From NCBI GenBank assembly GCA_019752925.1, contig JAIELP010000003.1:1-64000 (forward strand): DNA of 64,000 nucleotides. The letters are read 5' to 3'. The stretch is from a bacterium (lineage in GTDB: Bacteria; Bdellovibrionota; Bdellovibrionia; Bdellovibrionales; Bdellovibrionaceae). This document shows positions 8,558 through 16,699 of this stretch, piece by piece (the first letter of the stretch is position 1; every line of letters begins with the position of its first letter). Both the position numbers and the translations under genes were made by a program. The notes beneath the pieces were generated by a model. It did not search any database, was not told where the DNA came from, and was given only the letters and a program-made list of their open reading frames with translations.

Positions 8558-9004
8558 ATGGCAAAAAAAGAAGCGACAAAATCAGCTAAATCAACAAAAG
8601 CTAAAAAATCTACTGCATCAAGCTTTACAGGTAAAGAAACTAACCTTGTTAAACGTGTAACTGCTAAGAAAAACAATAACGCTAAAATCGCAGCTTTCAA
8701 CTCTGGTGATACTGTAAATGTTTACGTTAAAGTTATCGAAGGCGAAAAAGAACGCGTTCAGTTGTACAAAGGTGTTGTAACTAAAATTCAAGGTCACGCT
8801 CACAAAACTTTTACAGTTCGTAAAATTTCTGCTGGTGTAGGCGTTGAAAGAACTTTCCCGTTCAATTCACCTGCAATTGATTCAGTTGAATTAGTTTCTC
8901 ACGGTAAGGTACGCAGAGCTAAACTTTACTACTTACGTGGTTTAGATGGTAAAGCGGCTCGTATCGAGTCTGAATTAGCAGCTCCAGAATCAACTAAAGC
9001 TTAG
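8558..9004 (+). CDS. rplS: 50S ribosomal protein L19 with Lys/Ser/Thr-rich N-terminal extension
   Basis: 148 residues against about 115 for E. coli L19. The conserved L19 core starts near residue 46 ([14 protein letters not shown]) and runs through [31 protein letters not shown] to [14 protein letters not shown]. About 29 extra residues, almost all Lys, Ala, Ser and Thr, precede it. L19 sits at the 30S-50S interface near bridge B8. The ATG follows a weak AAGG. A 12-bp dyad covers the stop codon. Confidence 0.96.
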   Translation: MAKKEATKSAKSTKAKKSTASSFTGKETNLVKRVTAKKNNNAKIAAFNSGDTVNVYVKVIEGEKERVQLYKGVVTKIQGHAHKTFTVRKISAGVGVERTFPFNSPAIDSVELVSHGKVRRAKLYYLRGLDGKAARIESELAAPESTKA

Positions 9005-9018
9005 TCCTAAGCTTTAGT
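8993..9018. repeat. Perfect 12-bp inverted repeat spanning the rplS stop codon
   Basis: ACTAAAGCTTAG (8993-9004) and CTAAGCTTTAGT (9007-9018) are perfectly complementary with a 2-base spacer; the left arm ends with the TAG stop of rplS. Only TCTT follows, so this is a poor intrinsic terminator. A transcript-end stabiliser or attenuator of rnhB expression is plausible. A two-base loop would open to four or more in RNA. Confidence 0.7.
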
Positions 9019-9029
9019 TCTTAGGCTTC

Positions 9030-9650
9030 ATGCCTGCAAAGAAAATACAAAAATTAAATTTAAAGACCTTATCGACTCCCTTAATAGGAGTCGATGAAGT
9101 TGGTCGTGGCTGCTTAGCCGGTCCTGTTGTAGCGGCCGCCGTTATTTTTAAGTCTGATATCGACGTTAAACTCTACAAAGACTCCAAACAAATTTCCGAA
9201 GAAAAACGCAATGAACTTTCTCAAAGTATTCATGAAAATCATTTTGTTTCTATAGGTTGGTCTTCAGTCGAAGAAATCGACGAGCTTAATATTTTACAAG
9301 CTACATTTGTGGCCATGAAGCGTGCTCTGGATGATTTAGCCAAACAAACTAAAATAGTAGCTGGCACTATTTTAGTTGATGGCCGCGATCGTATTCCGAA
9401 TATGGGATTAATTCAGCAGTTGCCTATCATTAAAGGTGACTCCCGCGTGAGTGTGATTTCTGCAGCTTCCATAGCAGCAAAGGTAGCGCGCGATACATTT
9501 ATGCAAAAACTCGCGCTCGAATTTGACCAATACGGTTTTGAAAAACACAAAGGCTATGGAACACTCTACCACCGACAACAAATTCAAAAAGTTGGTCCAA
9601 GCAAGTGGCATCGCCAAAGCTTCGGTGGAGTTAAAGAGTTTGTGCGATAA
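9030..9650 (+). CDS. rnhB: Ribonuclease HII
   Basis: 206 residues. RNase HII cleaves 5' of ribonucleotides embedded in DNA and removes RNA from hybrids. The catalytic carboxylates are visible in GVDEVGRGCLAGPVV (Asp and Glu), ILVDGRD and the KGDSRVSVISAASIAAKVARD block. Length and motif order are normal. Its 3' end overlaps the start region of the YraN-family gene. The start is 25 bases after rplS, behind the dyad at its stop. Confidence 0.95.
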   Translation: MPAKKIQKLNLKTLSTPLIGVDEVGRGCLAGPVVAAAVIFKSDIDVKLYKDSKQISEEKRNELSQSIHENHFVSIGWSSVEEIDELNILQATFVAMKRALDDLAKQTKIVAGTILVDGRDRIPNMGLIQQLPIIKGDSRVSVISAASIAAKVARDTFMQKLALEFDQYGFEKHKGYGTLYHRQQIQKVGPSKWHRQSFGGVKEFVR

Positions 9651-9990
9651 GCCTCTTATTAAAGGACGCTCGCAATATTTAGGTTATAAAGCCGAATACA
9701 ATGTTATTAAATTACTTCAATCTCGCGCTTGGAATTTACAATTTCACCGGCTTAAAACAGAAATTGCAGAAGTGGATCTTATTTTTGAAAAGTCCGATCA
9801 AGTGCTTTTACTGGAAGTTAAAACTTTAAATAATTCATGGCGGGCATTTGATCGCATTCATGCAAACCAGTTGAGGCGAATGCAAAATAATTTATTATTT
9901 TTTAGAAAAAAATTCCGCCAAATAAAATTCAGGGCTTATGTTGTTTGGGTAAGCCCTGAAAATAAAATTAGTTTTGTAGAAGTAAGTTAG
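9640..9990 (+). CDS. UPF0102 (YraN) family putative endonuclease-fold protein
   Basis: 116 residues from TTG 9640. The restriction-endonuclease-like UPF0102 core is GYKAEYNVIKLL, then AEVDLIF and LLEVKTLN (the Asp and Glu-x-Lys active-site pattern). I chose TTG 9640 because GGAG (9627-9630) lies 9 bases upstream and the overlap with rnhB is then 11 bases. In-frame ATGs at 9523 and 9556 would overlap rnhB by about 95-128 bases; GTG 9625 is also possible. The rnhB-yraN order is common. No function is proven for the family. Its 3' part carries a terminator for the convergent gene. Confidence 0.75.
   Translation: MCDKPLIKGRSQYLGYKAEYNVIKLLQSRAWNLQFHRLKTEIAEVDLIFEKSDQVLLLEVKTLNNSWRAFDRIHANQLRRMQNNLLFFRKKFRQIKFRAYVVWVSPENKISFVEVS
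9921..9960 (-). terminator. Minus-strand terminator embedded in the yraN coding region
   Basis: A perfect 11-bp stem, TTCAGGGCTTA (9928-9938) and TAAGCCCTGAA (9950-9960), with an 11-base loop. Read on the minus strand it is followed by TTTTATTT, making a good Rho-independent terminator for the beta-barrel gene ending at 10005. On the plus strand no T-tract follows. It lies wholly inside the last 70 bases of the UPF0102 gene. Confidence 0.68.
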
Positions 9991-10004
9991 AATGGATCGT
10001 GTTT

Positions 10005-10775
10005 TTAGAAACCAAGTATTAGGCCCACATTTAATCTGAAGCCCGAAAGATCTACTTTAACGTCTTGTCCTGAAGCATATCTCAAGATTTGTCCTGAAGT
10101 AACTGCAACAGCGGCATGATTGGCGTCAGCCGTCATATTGCTACTCGTTGCGTATTCGTAACCGGCCCCAATTGTGGCCTTAACATTATTTGAAAAATGA
10201 TAATTATAGGCGGCTCTAAGCTTGGCAACGACAGGGTTTGCTTTCCAAATTACGTCGTCTGTTCCACCATTAGTAATGACCCAATGAAATTCATATTTTA
10301 GGGCATAGCCAAGACCAGCGCCGAATTCGTAGGAAGAGTTTGCATTTATACTTTTTACCCAGTCATAGGTTAAATAAACCGACTGAAACTGTACAGTGTC
10401 CTGAACGGTGGCTGAGGTTGGGGTAATGGTTGTACTTTGAAGCTCTTGATTTGAAGCATTGTACTCAACGCCTAAATAACCAGGTCCTAGTAAATAGCCG
10501 GCTCCAATATTGAAGCCATTCATAGCATTAAATGTACCGAGCGTGCGGGTGGTGCCTCCAAAAGTTGTTACTGAACGAAAATCATTAAGGTCTTTTGGGC
10601 TGATCATGCTGTATTCGTATTTTGCTAAAAATCTTACTTTTGTATTGCTTCCGCTTGAAGATGAACTTTTTGCAGCAGTGGAAGGAGAGCCACGCGATTG
10701 CGCCAAAGAAAACTGTGAACATGCAAGAATTACGGCAAAAGAAATAAACAAAAATTGAAACCGATTATTTTTCAC
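10005..10775 (-). CDS. Outer-membrane beta-barrel family protein, function unknown
   Basis: 256 residues. A signal peptide (hydrophobic core FLFISFAVILA, cleavage after SLA near residue 25) is followed by a Ser-rich linker and then eight or so amphipathic strands, ending with a phenylalanine (NVGLILGF), as expected for a BamA-inserted barrel. Strand signatures such as FNIGAGYLLGPGYLGVEYN resemble OmpA/OmpW-like small barrels, but no family can be assigned. It starts at GTG with AAAGGAG 8 bases upstream, is served by a good promoter, and is monocistronic between yraN and lptD. Confidence 0.82.
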   Translation of the reverse strand: MKNNRFQFLFISFAVILACSQFSLAQSRGSPSTAAKSSSSSGSNTKVRFLAKYEYSMISPKDLNDFRSVTTFGGTTRTLGTFNAMNGFNIGAGYLLGPGYLGVEYNASNQELQSTTITPTSATVQDTVQFQSVYLTYDWVKSINANSSYEFGAGLGYALKYEFHWVITNGGTDDVIWKANPVVAKLRAAYNYHFSNNVKATIGAGYEYATSSNMTADANHAAVAVTSGQILRYASGQDVKVDLSGFRLNVGLILGF

Positions 10776-10804
10776 GAAAGGCTCCTTTATAGCTCATTCT
10801 CTAT

Positions 10805-10834
10805 AGTATATTGATTAAATTCTGCGCTGGTCAA
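10805..10834 (-). promoter_or_regulatory. Sigma-70 type promoter of the beta-barrel gene
   Basis: On the minus strand TTGACC (10834-10829), an 18-base spacer and TATACT (10810-10805). The predicted start near 10798 gives a leader of about 22 bases containing the AAAGGAG ribosome-binding site. It lies in the 100-base gap downstream of lptD. Confidence 0.6.
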
Positions 10835-10875
10835 GGCTGGGTCTTGTTTTGTGAGGTTAACAAACTCATTAGAAG

Positions 10876-13296
10876 CTAATTGATATTGAGTTCTGCTGGT
10901 GGAATCACCTTTGTAGGCTTGCCATCAAATGAGAAATCAAATTTAATTTTCCATTCAGCTTCAAGGCCAACTTTTTGATCGCGATAAAAGTTAACAGCCC
11001 AGCATTCTCCTGGAGGTTTCAACTGAGTTATGAGAGAGAATTTTTTAAGACGTGAGTTGCTGTCACGATCAGGACTGGCATCAAAAATGACCCCAGTCAG
11101 TACGTTTACATAGCTAGAAACAAAGCCGATGGCGAAAGAAATATCATCTTGCTTAGGTTCTTGAGTTCTGTTGCTGGATAAACCGATTTTAAAATATTGC
11201 TGATTTTCATTTAAATAACTAAGTGTGGTTAAAGTATTGGTGGCTGATAAATATGGAAAATAATTCACCTGAGTATAACTTTGTATCTGATCTAAATCTA
11301 AAGTAAGAGTGCCAGCTAAATCCGACAGTGGCTGATTTGTGCCCGTACCGTACTGGTCTTGATACAGATCGTAGGATTGGGTTAAGCGGAAATTTAAAAT
11401 AGTTTTATAAGAATTGTCTTCTCGTTTCTTCCGGACTAAGCGATCTAGTAATGAAAACGATATAATATGACGATCATATACACGATCGCTGTAATCATAA
11501 AGAATTCCGCCAGCGCTATTTAAATCGCTATCTGAAATAATACTTCGGGAAGAGTAAGGTGCTTCGCTTACGTTGGTAGCGCCAAAAAAGGGATGTTGAT
11601 CCTGCTGAATCCAAGGAACTGTCGAGTATCTTATTTCAGGTATGATTTCGTTTTTGTATTTGATACCAGTCGTTTCGTAATCACTATCATAAATATTAAA
11701 AAACTTTGTACGCGTATTAAGTTCAAATTGTAAGTAGCGACGAGAGGCTGTTTCTTTAGTACCTGTCGGAAATAAATAATCAGCTTCATTGTATGAAATT
11801 CGCGGGCTGATGTTCATGAACCGGCCTAAATTAAATGTGTTGGTATTGATGGTGGCTTTTGCCTGAAATCTATCACCAGTGCGAATAATATCGGTGCCTT
11901 CTAAATAATTCTGATCGTTGGTTGGATTGCAGCCAGCAATGGCCTGATTTTCACAAGCAGGATCATTACTGGTATTCGAGACATAGCGCTGACCAGCACC
12001 ATCTGTGCTAATGTCGTCATAGGAGCGACCCCGTGCAAAACGGGTAAAGTTAGAAGTAAAGGTAAAATACAAAGGTAGATCGTTAATCTGAGTTAACGTA
12101 GAATCTAAATGAACTTCAGGTGCGCGGTGAACTGAAAAATTATTTGAAGCCAATGGATCAGCCTGAAGTAAGTTACGGTAATAAGCAAATTCAGTTGTTA
12201 ATGCTGTATGTTCATACGATTTAGAATAACTGATTTTATTTTCCAGAGAAGAATCCGAATAGTTAGTAAATTCATCATAAAAATCTTTTGGATATTGTAA
12301 ATCGCTGACTAACATGAGCTGAGCTCTGAATTTACTTGAGCTATCAGGAGAGTACTGATGATTTGAGTTTAAGGCCCAGCGACCAAACTGAGATTCTTTT
12401 TCGTTACTTTGACGGTAATTATTATAACGAGATTCAGAAGCAAAAACTTTATCATTAAAATAAGCAAAATGTGTATTGCCATTTGAGGATTCGCTAAGAA
12501 CATATCTGTGTTCAACAAGTGGTTTTAAGCCGCCTAGCTCATAGTTTTTAAATGTGAATGTGGCATCTTGAGTTCGGGAAATAGCCCAGAATAAACTTTG
12601 GGTAACGACTAGTCGGCGGTTACGTATGTAGCCGATTTCTGGAGTTAGTAACCCGGTTTGGCGTTCTGACTTAAGTGGCACAACAAGGTATGGTAGCCAA
12701 AAAATGGGTAAGCCTACAACACGAAGAAAACTGTTTTTAATATAGGCGTATCCACCCAGTTCGGCCTTAATTTTCGTTCCTTCAAAACTCCACGTGGCAG
12801 GGCAGTTAGAGCATGTGGTGTAATCAGCATTATCTACATAAAATTCAGAATCATTTTGTTTTTCAATCAGATCGCCTTGGAATCTTACATTGTTGGATTG
12901 CACGAATCCGTAATAGATCAAAGCCTGATTGTTTTCGTAATCGAGAACAATCTCTTTACCACCGATTTGATAAGTCGTGGTTTGAACGATTACATCTCCT
13001 TTTAGGTGGGCTTGTTTTTTCTTAAAATTAATTTCAATAAAGTCAGCCGAAAAAAATTGGGTTTTATATATAACTCTTACATTTCCCTTAAGAGTCATGA
13101 TTTCATTTTCATTGTCGCGTTCAAGATCGTCAGAAGTAATTAAGAAACCTTTGATTTTTGCGCTGGTATTACTGGTGTTTTCATCGAGCTTAGGTAATGT
13201 GCTGTCGCCTGAACTAGGCTTTGCAGTCTCTTGGGCTAGACCAAAGTGAGCGCAGAAAAATACTAAAATAAATATCAGGTGGCGGATCCATTTCAT
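10876..13296 (-). CDS. lptD: LPS-assembly protein LptD (OstA/Imp)
   Basis: 806 residues from ATG 13296. A signal peptide is followed by a periplasmic OstA/beta-jellyroll domain of about 170 residues (EIMTLKGNVRVIYKTQFFSA, then HLKGDVIV) and a long outer-membrane barrel with the family segment LRVVGLPIFWLPYL. LptD with LptE inserts lipopolysaccharide into the outer leaflet. Cys residues occur in CSNC, twice in the mid-barrel and in the final GECW, so disulfides resembling those of E. coli LptD are possible. Other in-frame starts lie at 13317 (ATG) and 13338 (GTG); none has a clear ribosome-binding site, and 13296 gives the most compact signal peptide. Confidence 0.92.
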   Translation of the reverse strand: MKWIRHLIFILVFFCAHFGLAQETAKPSSGDSTLPKLDENTSNTSAKIKGFLITSDDLERDNENEIMTLKGNVRVIYKTQFFSADFIEINFKKKQAHLKGDVIVQTTTYQIGGKEIVLDYENNQALIYYGFVQSNNVRFQGDLIEKQNDSEFYVDNADYTTCSNCPATWSFEGTKIKAELGGYAYIKNSFLRVVGLPIFWLPYLVVPLKSERQTGLLTPEIGYIRNRRLVVTQSLFWAISRTQDATFTFKNYELGGLKPLVEHRYVLSESSNGNTHFAYFNDKVFASESRYNNYRQSNEKESQFGRWALNSNHQYSPDSSSKFRAQLMLVSDLQYPKDFYDEFTNYSDSSLENKISYSKSYEHTALTTEFAYYRNLLQADPLASNNFSVHRAPEVHLDSTLTQINDLPLYFTFTSNFTRFARGRSYDDISTDGAGQRYVSNTSNDPACENQAIAGCNPTNDQNYLEGTDIIRTGDRFQAKATINTNTFNLGRFMNISPRISYNEADYLFPTGTKETASRRYLQFELNTRTKFFNIYDSDYETTGIKYKNEIIPEIRYSTVPWIQQDQHPFFGATNVSEAPYSSRSIISDSDLNSAGGILYDYSDRVYDRHIISFSLLDRLVRKKREDNSYKTILNFRLTQSYDLYQDQYGTGTNQPLSDLAGTLTLDLDQIQSYTQVNYFPYLSATNTLTTLSYLNENQQYFKIGLSSNRTQEPKQDDISFAIGFVSSYVNVLTGVIFDASPDRDSNSRLKKFSLITQLKPPGECWAVNFYRDQKVGLEAEWKIKFDFSFDGKPTKVIPPAELNIN

Positions 13297-13398
13297 TTGC
13301 TTTAAAAAGCTTATCATTTCGTATTGAAATGTCACCACTTAGACTTAGGTACATTCATTAATTCTGAGCAATTCCGATAAGTTTACAACGAGGTATAC

Positions 13399-13710
13399 AT
13401 GCGTGCACATTATTACGAAGTTGGCGATATGATGGTAGTTGAGGTTAGTGGTCGTATCGAGGCAGATCAGAATAAACCCTTCAGAGACGTTTGTGAGAAA
13501 AAACTTAAAAATAAAAAAGTAGTGTTCTGTCTCGATAAGCTGAATTTTACAGCATCAGCTAATATTCTTACATTTTTTGAATCCATTAAAATGATTGAAG
13601 ACGCAAGACTTGTAGGTCTAAAGGCAGACTTTCATAAACTGTTAGACCTAAAGGGTATTACGGGAATAAAAAGCTTTGCGAGTTTGTCGGAAGCTCTTAA
13701 TTTTGTTTAG
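13399..13710 (+). CDS. STAS-domain protein (anti-sigma factor antagonist-like)
   Basis: 103 residues covering one STAS domain: VVEVSGRIEADQ, VVFCLDKLNFTASANILTFF, a helix, then KGITGIKSFASLSEALNFV. In SpoIIAA-type proteins the loop after the third strand reads DSSGLG and its Ser is phosphorylated; here it reads ASANIL, so one Ser is retained but the Asp and Gly are lost. GAGG precedes the ATG. No anti-sigma or kinase partner is adjacent. It may be a switch protein of a divergent type. Confidence 0.72.
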   Translation: MRAHYYEVGDMMVVEVSGRIEADQNKPFRDVCEKKLKNKKVVFCLDKLNFTASANILTFFESIKMIEDARLVGLKADFHKLLDLKGITGIKSFASLSEALNFV

Positions 13711-14734
13711 AGCTCATTTCTAAACTCAGTTGATTATTCAATTTTTCAAGACGAGCTAATCTTTCATTAATAATGCCCAGCTCGTCTATTTTTTTAGAAA
13801 GTTGCGTTCTGGTAACTTCTAGGTTCATTTCCATGTCGCTAGCTTTGTTTTGAGACTGTAATGTTTGGGCTTTTAACTCAGTCATGGTTTGCTCTAAGCT
13901 CAATACTCGGGCCTCTGCGGCAGCTTTTTTCTGAGATAAATCCATAATCTGCTTTTGATCTTCTTCATGAGTGCGTTTGAAGCGAATCACTTCATTTTCA
14001 AAGTAATTTTTAAACTCTACTGATTTTTTTAGACGGGTAATCTCTTTTTCTCCATCTTCACATTTGCTTTGTAAATCGATAATTTCTTTTGAGAAAGAGT
14101 GGATTTGCTCTTCATAGGTGCGCATCATTGCATTTTTTTCGGCATGCAGACTGATGATCTCATTAGATTTTTGATGTGCATCTATTTCCATTTTTTTACT
14201 GAACTCTTGATAAGTGTGAGTTAAGTTTGCATTGATTTTTTGCGATTGAATTAACTGGGATTTTAAATCGATAATTTCTTTTTTAAGCTGAACGATGAAA
14301 GGCTTAACTACTTCCTGAATTTTAGTGTGAAACTTGGAGAAGCGTTTGATCTCGGTCATTTGGGTGGCATTGATTTTTTGGTAAGAAGCCACTTTTTCCA
14401 TAGCCATTTGAGCTTTGGTTTCAAGATCGGCGTTCATTTTTTCCAAACCTTCATTTTTTTCAAGTAGGATCTGGTTTTTTTCGTGATAGTTTTGAGCTTC
14501 AAAAAACAATTTGTTTTTTTCTTCAATTAATTTGTTATTTTCTGTTTCAAACAGTAAGAGGCGGCGATAGTTGAGTTTTAGTTTATTCTGTAGCTCTTCA
14601 TTTTCTTTGTGAAGTTCGTTTAAAATAAGCGAGTTAGAAACAGTGTTGTTGATCTCTGCAGGTGCGGGTCTTGCGTATTTTGCAGTTGAATTTTCGGCGT
14701 CTATTATCTCTAAATCTTTTATTTCAAAATCCAT
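13697..14734 (-). CDS. Long coiled-coil protein, function unknown
   Basis: 345 residues. After about 35 residues of low-complexity N-terminus the chain is almost entirely heptad-like, rich in Glu, Lys, Gln and Leu, with no Pro after residue 150. No signal peptide or membrane segment is visible, so it is probably cytoplasmic. A very strong AGGAGGA precedes the ATG, suggesting high translation. It converges on the STAS gene with a 14-base overlap. Structural, cell-pole or scaffold roles are possible, but no family is recognised. Confidence 0.78.
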   Translation of the reverse strand: MDFEIKDLEIIDAENSTAKYARPAPAEINNTVSNSLILNELHKENEELQNKLKLNYRRLLLFETENNKLIEEKNKLFFEAQNYHEKNQILLEKNEGLEKMNADLETKAQMAMEKVASYQKINATQMTEIKRFSKFHTKIQEVVKPFIVQLKKEIIDLKSQLIQSQKINANLTHTYQEFSKKMEIDAHQKSNEIISLHAEKNAMMRTYEEQIHSFSKEIIDLQSKCEDGEKEITRLKKSVEFKNYFENEVIRFKRTHEEDQKQIMDLSQKKAAAEARVLSLEQTMTELKAQTLQSQNKASDMEMNLEVTRTQLSKKIDELGIINERLARLEKLNNQLSLEMSSKQN

Positions 14735-14810
14735 AACTTCCTCCTGAAGTCAGCCGAGTTGGCGTATAAACCCAACTCCCTAAGTCCAGTTTGCCATAAA
14801 ATGGTCCAGG

Positions 14811-15440
14811 TTGAATCAATCTGAAACAAAACTAGACCTCGGACTAGATTCATTTTATAAAAAATTTACCGATAAGTGTCTTATGGGTGAAGCAGCGCTA
14901 AAACAGGGTTCCAATGCCGGTAATAAATCCAATGATATCGATGTATCGGATTTAGGCCGCCCGGATACGCTGAGATATAACATTTTAACGATGGTTATTA
15001 ACGAAGAGTATGATCGTGCGATCAGAACTCTTAAAGAGTTCATAGAAGCTGATTCTGAATACCCAAATTTTAAAATGCGAATCGAACGTTACTCTTTACA
15101 TGCTATTGATTTGATCTACGCAATCAGAACTAAGCGAAATTTTCCTGGCTTAAGTGGGTTAACTCGTACAAAGCAGCAAGAGCTTAAAGATAAGTTTCGC
15201 GAGCATTTTAAAGAGCTGCGCTTTATGATGAAAAAAATAGAAGATTGTATGGAAGAGCTAAGGCTTAACGATGTTCGCTCAACAAACATGGTGGTTAAAT
15301 CTTTCTGGTTTTCGCTGGTTGTGATTTTTGCCTGTGGCTTCTTTTTAGAAGTAATACGAGGCTTGGGTTACACTATGGAAATTGTATTTAATGAATACCT
15401 TGAAAAAGGCTTCAACCTGTTTTTTGATAAATTCTTCTAA
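14811..15440 (+). CDS. Single-pass membrane protein, function unknown
   Basis: 209 residues from TTG 14811. About 155 charged, mostly helical residues (YDRAIRTLKEFIEADSEYP, then YSLHAIDLIYAIRTKRNFP) precede one strong transmembrane segment (FWFSLVVIFACGFFLEVI, near residues 163-181) and a short tail. The soluble part should lie in the cytoplasm. The start is weakly supported: only AGG lies just upstream, and the next Met is residue 25. It diverges from the coiled-coil gene by 76 bases. No family recognised. Confidence 0.65.
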   Translation: MNQSETKLDLGLDSFYKKFTDKCLMGEAALKQGSNAGNKSNDIDVSDLGRPDTLRYNILTMVINEEYDRAIRTLKEFIEADSEYPNFKMRIERYSLHAIDLIYAIRTKRNFPGLSGLTRTKQQELKDKFREHFKELRFMMKKIEDCMEELRLNDVRSTNMVVKSFWFSLVVIFACGFFLEVIRGLGYTMEIVFNEYLEKGFNLFFDKFF

Positions 15441-15462
15441 GTATCTGTATTGCCTATAAAAA

Positions 15463-16623
15463 CTAATTTTTAGTCGCCTGTTTGAGTACTTCCAGTATAT
15501 GGGCTCGAGGTAGTGATTTTCCATTTAAGAAAATAGCTGGAGTACCTTCAACTTTAGCCAAAGCGCCTTCTTGAGTGCTTTTTTTGATTTCGGCAAAAGT
15601 CTCAGTTGAGTCAGCACACTCAGCTAACTGTTTTGCATCGATAGCTAAGTCCTTTTCAATTTGAGGTAACAGGCTTTTGGCGTCGCTTACATTGAAATGT
15701 TCTTCCTGTCTTTCAAAGATCCAGTGATGCATGTCCCAGCCTTTTTTGGCAATTTTTTCGGCGCATAAGGCAAAGGCCGCTAAAGTACAGCGGGAGCTGT
15801 CGCCTTTGTGCGTAACGCCGTCGTTGCAGTTGCCATCAAGTGGGTAAGGTTTGTACACGAACAAAACATCGGTCCGGCCTTTAAGGAAAGTATGAATAGT
15901 TTGCGAAGCTGTTTTACAATGTGGGCATTTGAAATCAGCAAACTCAACTAAAGTGTACTTAGGTTGAGTTACGTTGTTGCTTAGGCCTACGTTATTGTCA
16001 AAGGTGTATTCGGTGCTGGCTTTCCACTGAGCTATCCAACCCGGAATGTATTTGTTAAGTTCATCTAAACCGTAACTTTTCAAAATCATACCATTGGTCA
16101 TCCAGGCAAAAAAGGGAATTAAAGCCAAGGCGATAACGTGCGATTTGTATTCACCAAAATAGTTCTTAAATTCAAATTTATCACCGGCATCCGCGATCAG
16201 GTTCCAGCCTAAAAACAGGTTAGCAATCGCAAAAACATAAGTAGCTGTACAGAACGGACAAAGGACTTTAATTACAAAAAAGGAAAGAAAGCCAAATATA
16301 ACAGATACAACAACAGCCGAGGCGAGCATTCCTCTGACCGTATTTTTTAAGTAAATTGAAGGTTCGATGAAGCCCAATTGATAAAAAGCTACGAAACATA
16401 ATAGTACAAAACTGAAAATTGCACCTAATACGGCAATAGGTAGTCCGGCTACTTCAGCATAACTGCTATTTGCGGCCGCATCACAGTTGATAGAGCTGCT
16501 GATTGAGCAAAGTGAGTCGCCACCTAGACCTACTTTAAGAGCATAATGGTGTATTGTTAAATAAGTAAACAAACCAATAGTTATTAAAAGACTTACAATA
16601 AGTAGTTTCGATTTTTTTGTCAT
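15463..16623 (-). CDS. VKOR-DsbA-like fusion: membrane disulfide oxidoreductase with thioredoxin domain
   Basis: 386 residues from ATG 16623; a TTG at 16662 would add 13 residues. Residues 1-160 form a VKOR domain with four or five membrane helices, the loop cysteines C39 and C47 and the quinone-side pair C122-P-F-C125. Residues 225-386 form a DsbA/DsbG-like thioredoxin with C233-P-H-C236 in FADFKCPHCK and cis-Pro in VEGTPAIFLNG. Such fusions re-oxidise their own periplasmic thioredoxin using quinone, replacing DsbB plus DsbA. It diverges from the ChaN-like gene across 76 bases. Confidence 0.9.
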   Translation of the reverse strand: MTKKSKLLIVSLLITIGLFTYLTIHHYALKVGLGGDSLCSISSSINCDAAANSSYAEVAGLPIAVLGAIFSFVLLCFVAFYQLGFIEPSIYLKNTVRGMLASAVVVSVIFGFLSFFVIKVLCPFCTATYVFAIANLFLGWNLIADAGDKFEFKNYFGEYKSHVIALALIPFFAWMTNGMILKSYGLDELNKYIPGWIAQWKASTEYTFDNNVGLSNNVTQPKYTLVEFADFKCPHCKTASQTIHTFLKGRTDVLFVYKPYPLDGNCNDGVTHKGDSSRCTLAAFALCAEKIAKKGWDMHHWIFERQEEHFNVSDAKSLLPQIEKDLAIDAKQLAECADSTETFAEIKKSTQEGALAKVEGTPAIFLNGKSLPRAHILEVLKQATKN

Positions 16624-16699
16624 AGATAGTATGATTTTATTATTCAGGAACGAAATCAACAATTGTTTTAATAAAATGGATAATTAATAATAAAACGAT

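Noticed and set aside
13373-13380. TCCGATAA before the STAS gene as a sigma-28 -10 box
   Set aside because: The -10 matches well (7 of 8) but no TAAA lies 15-16 bases upstream.
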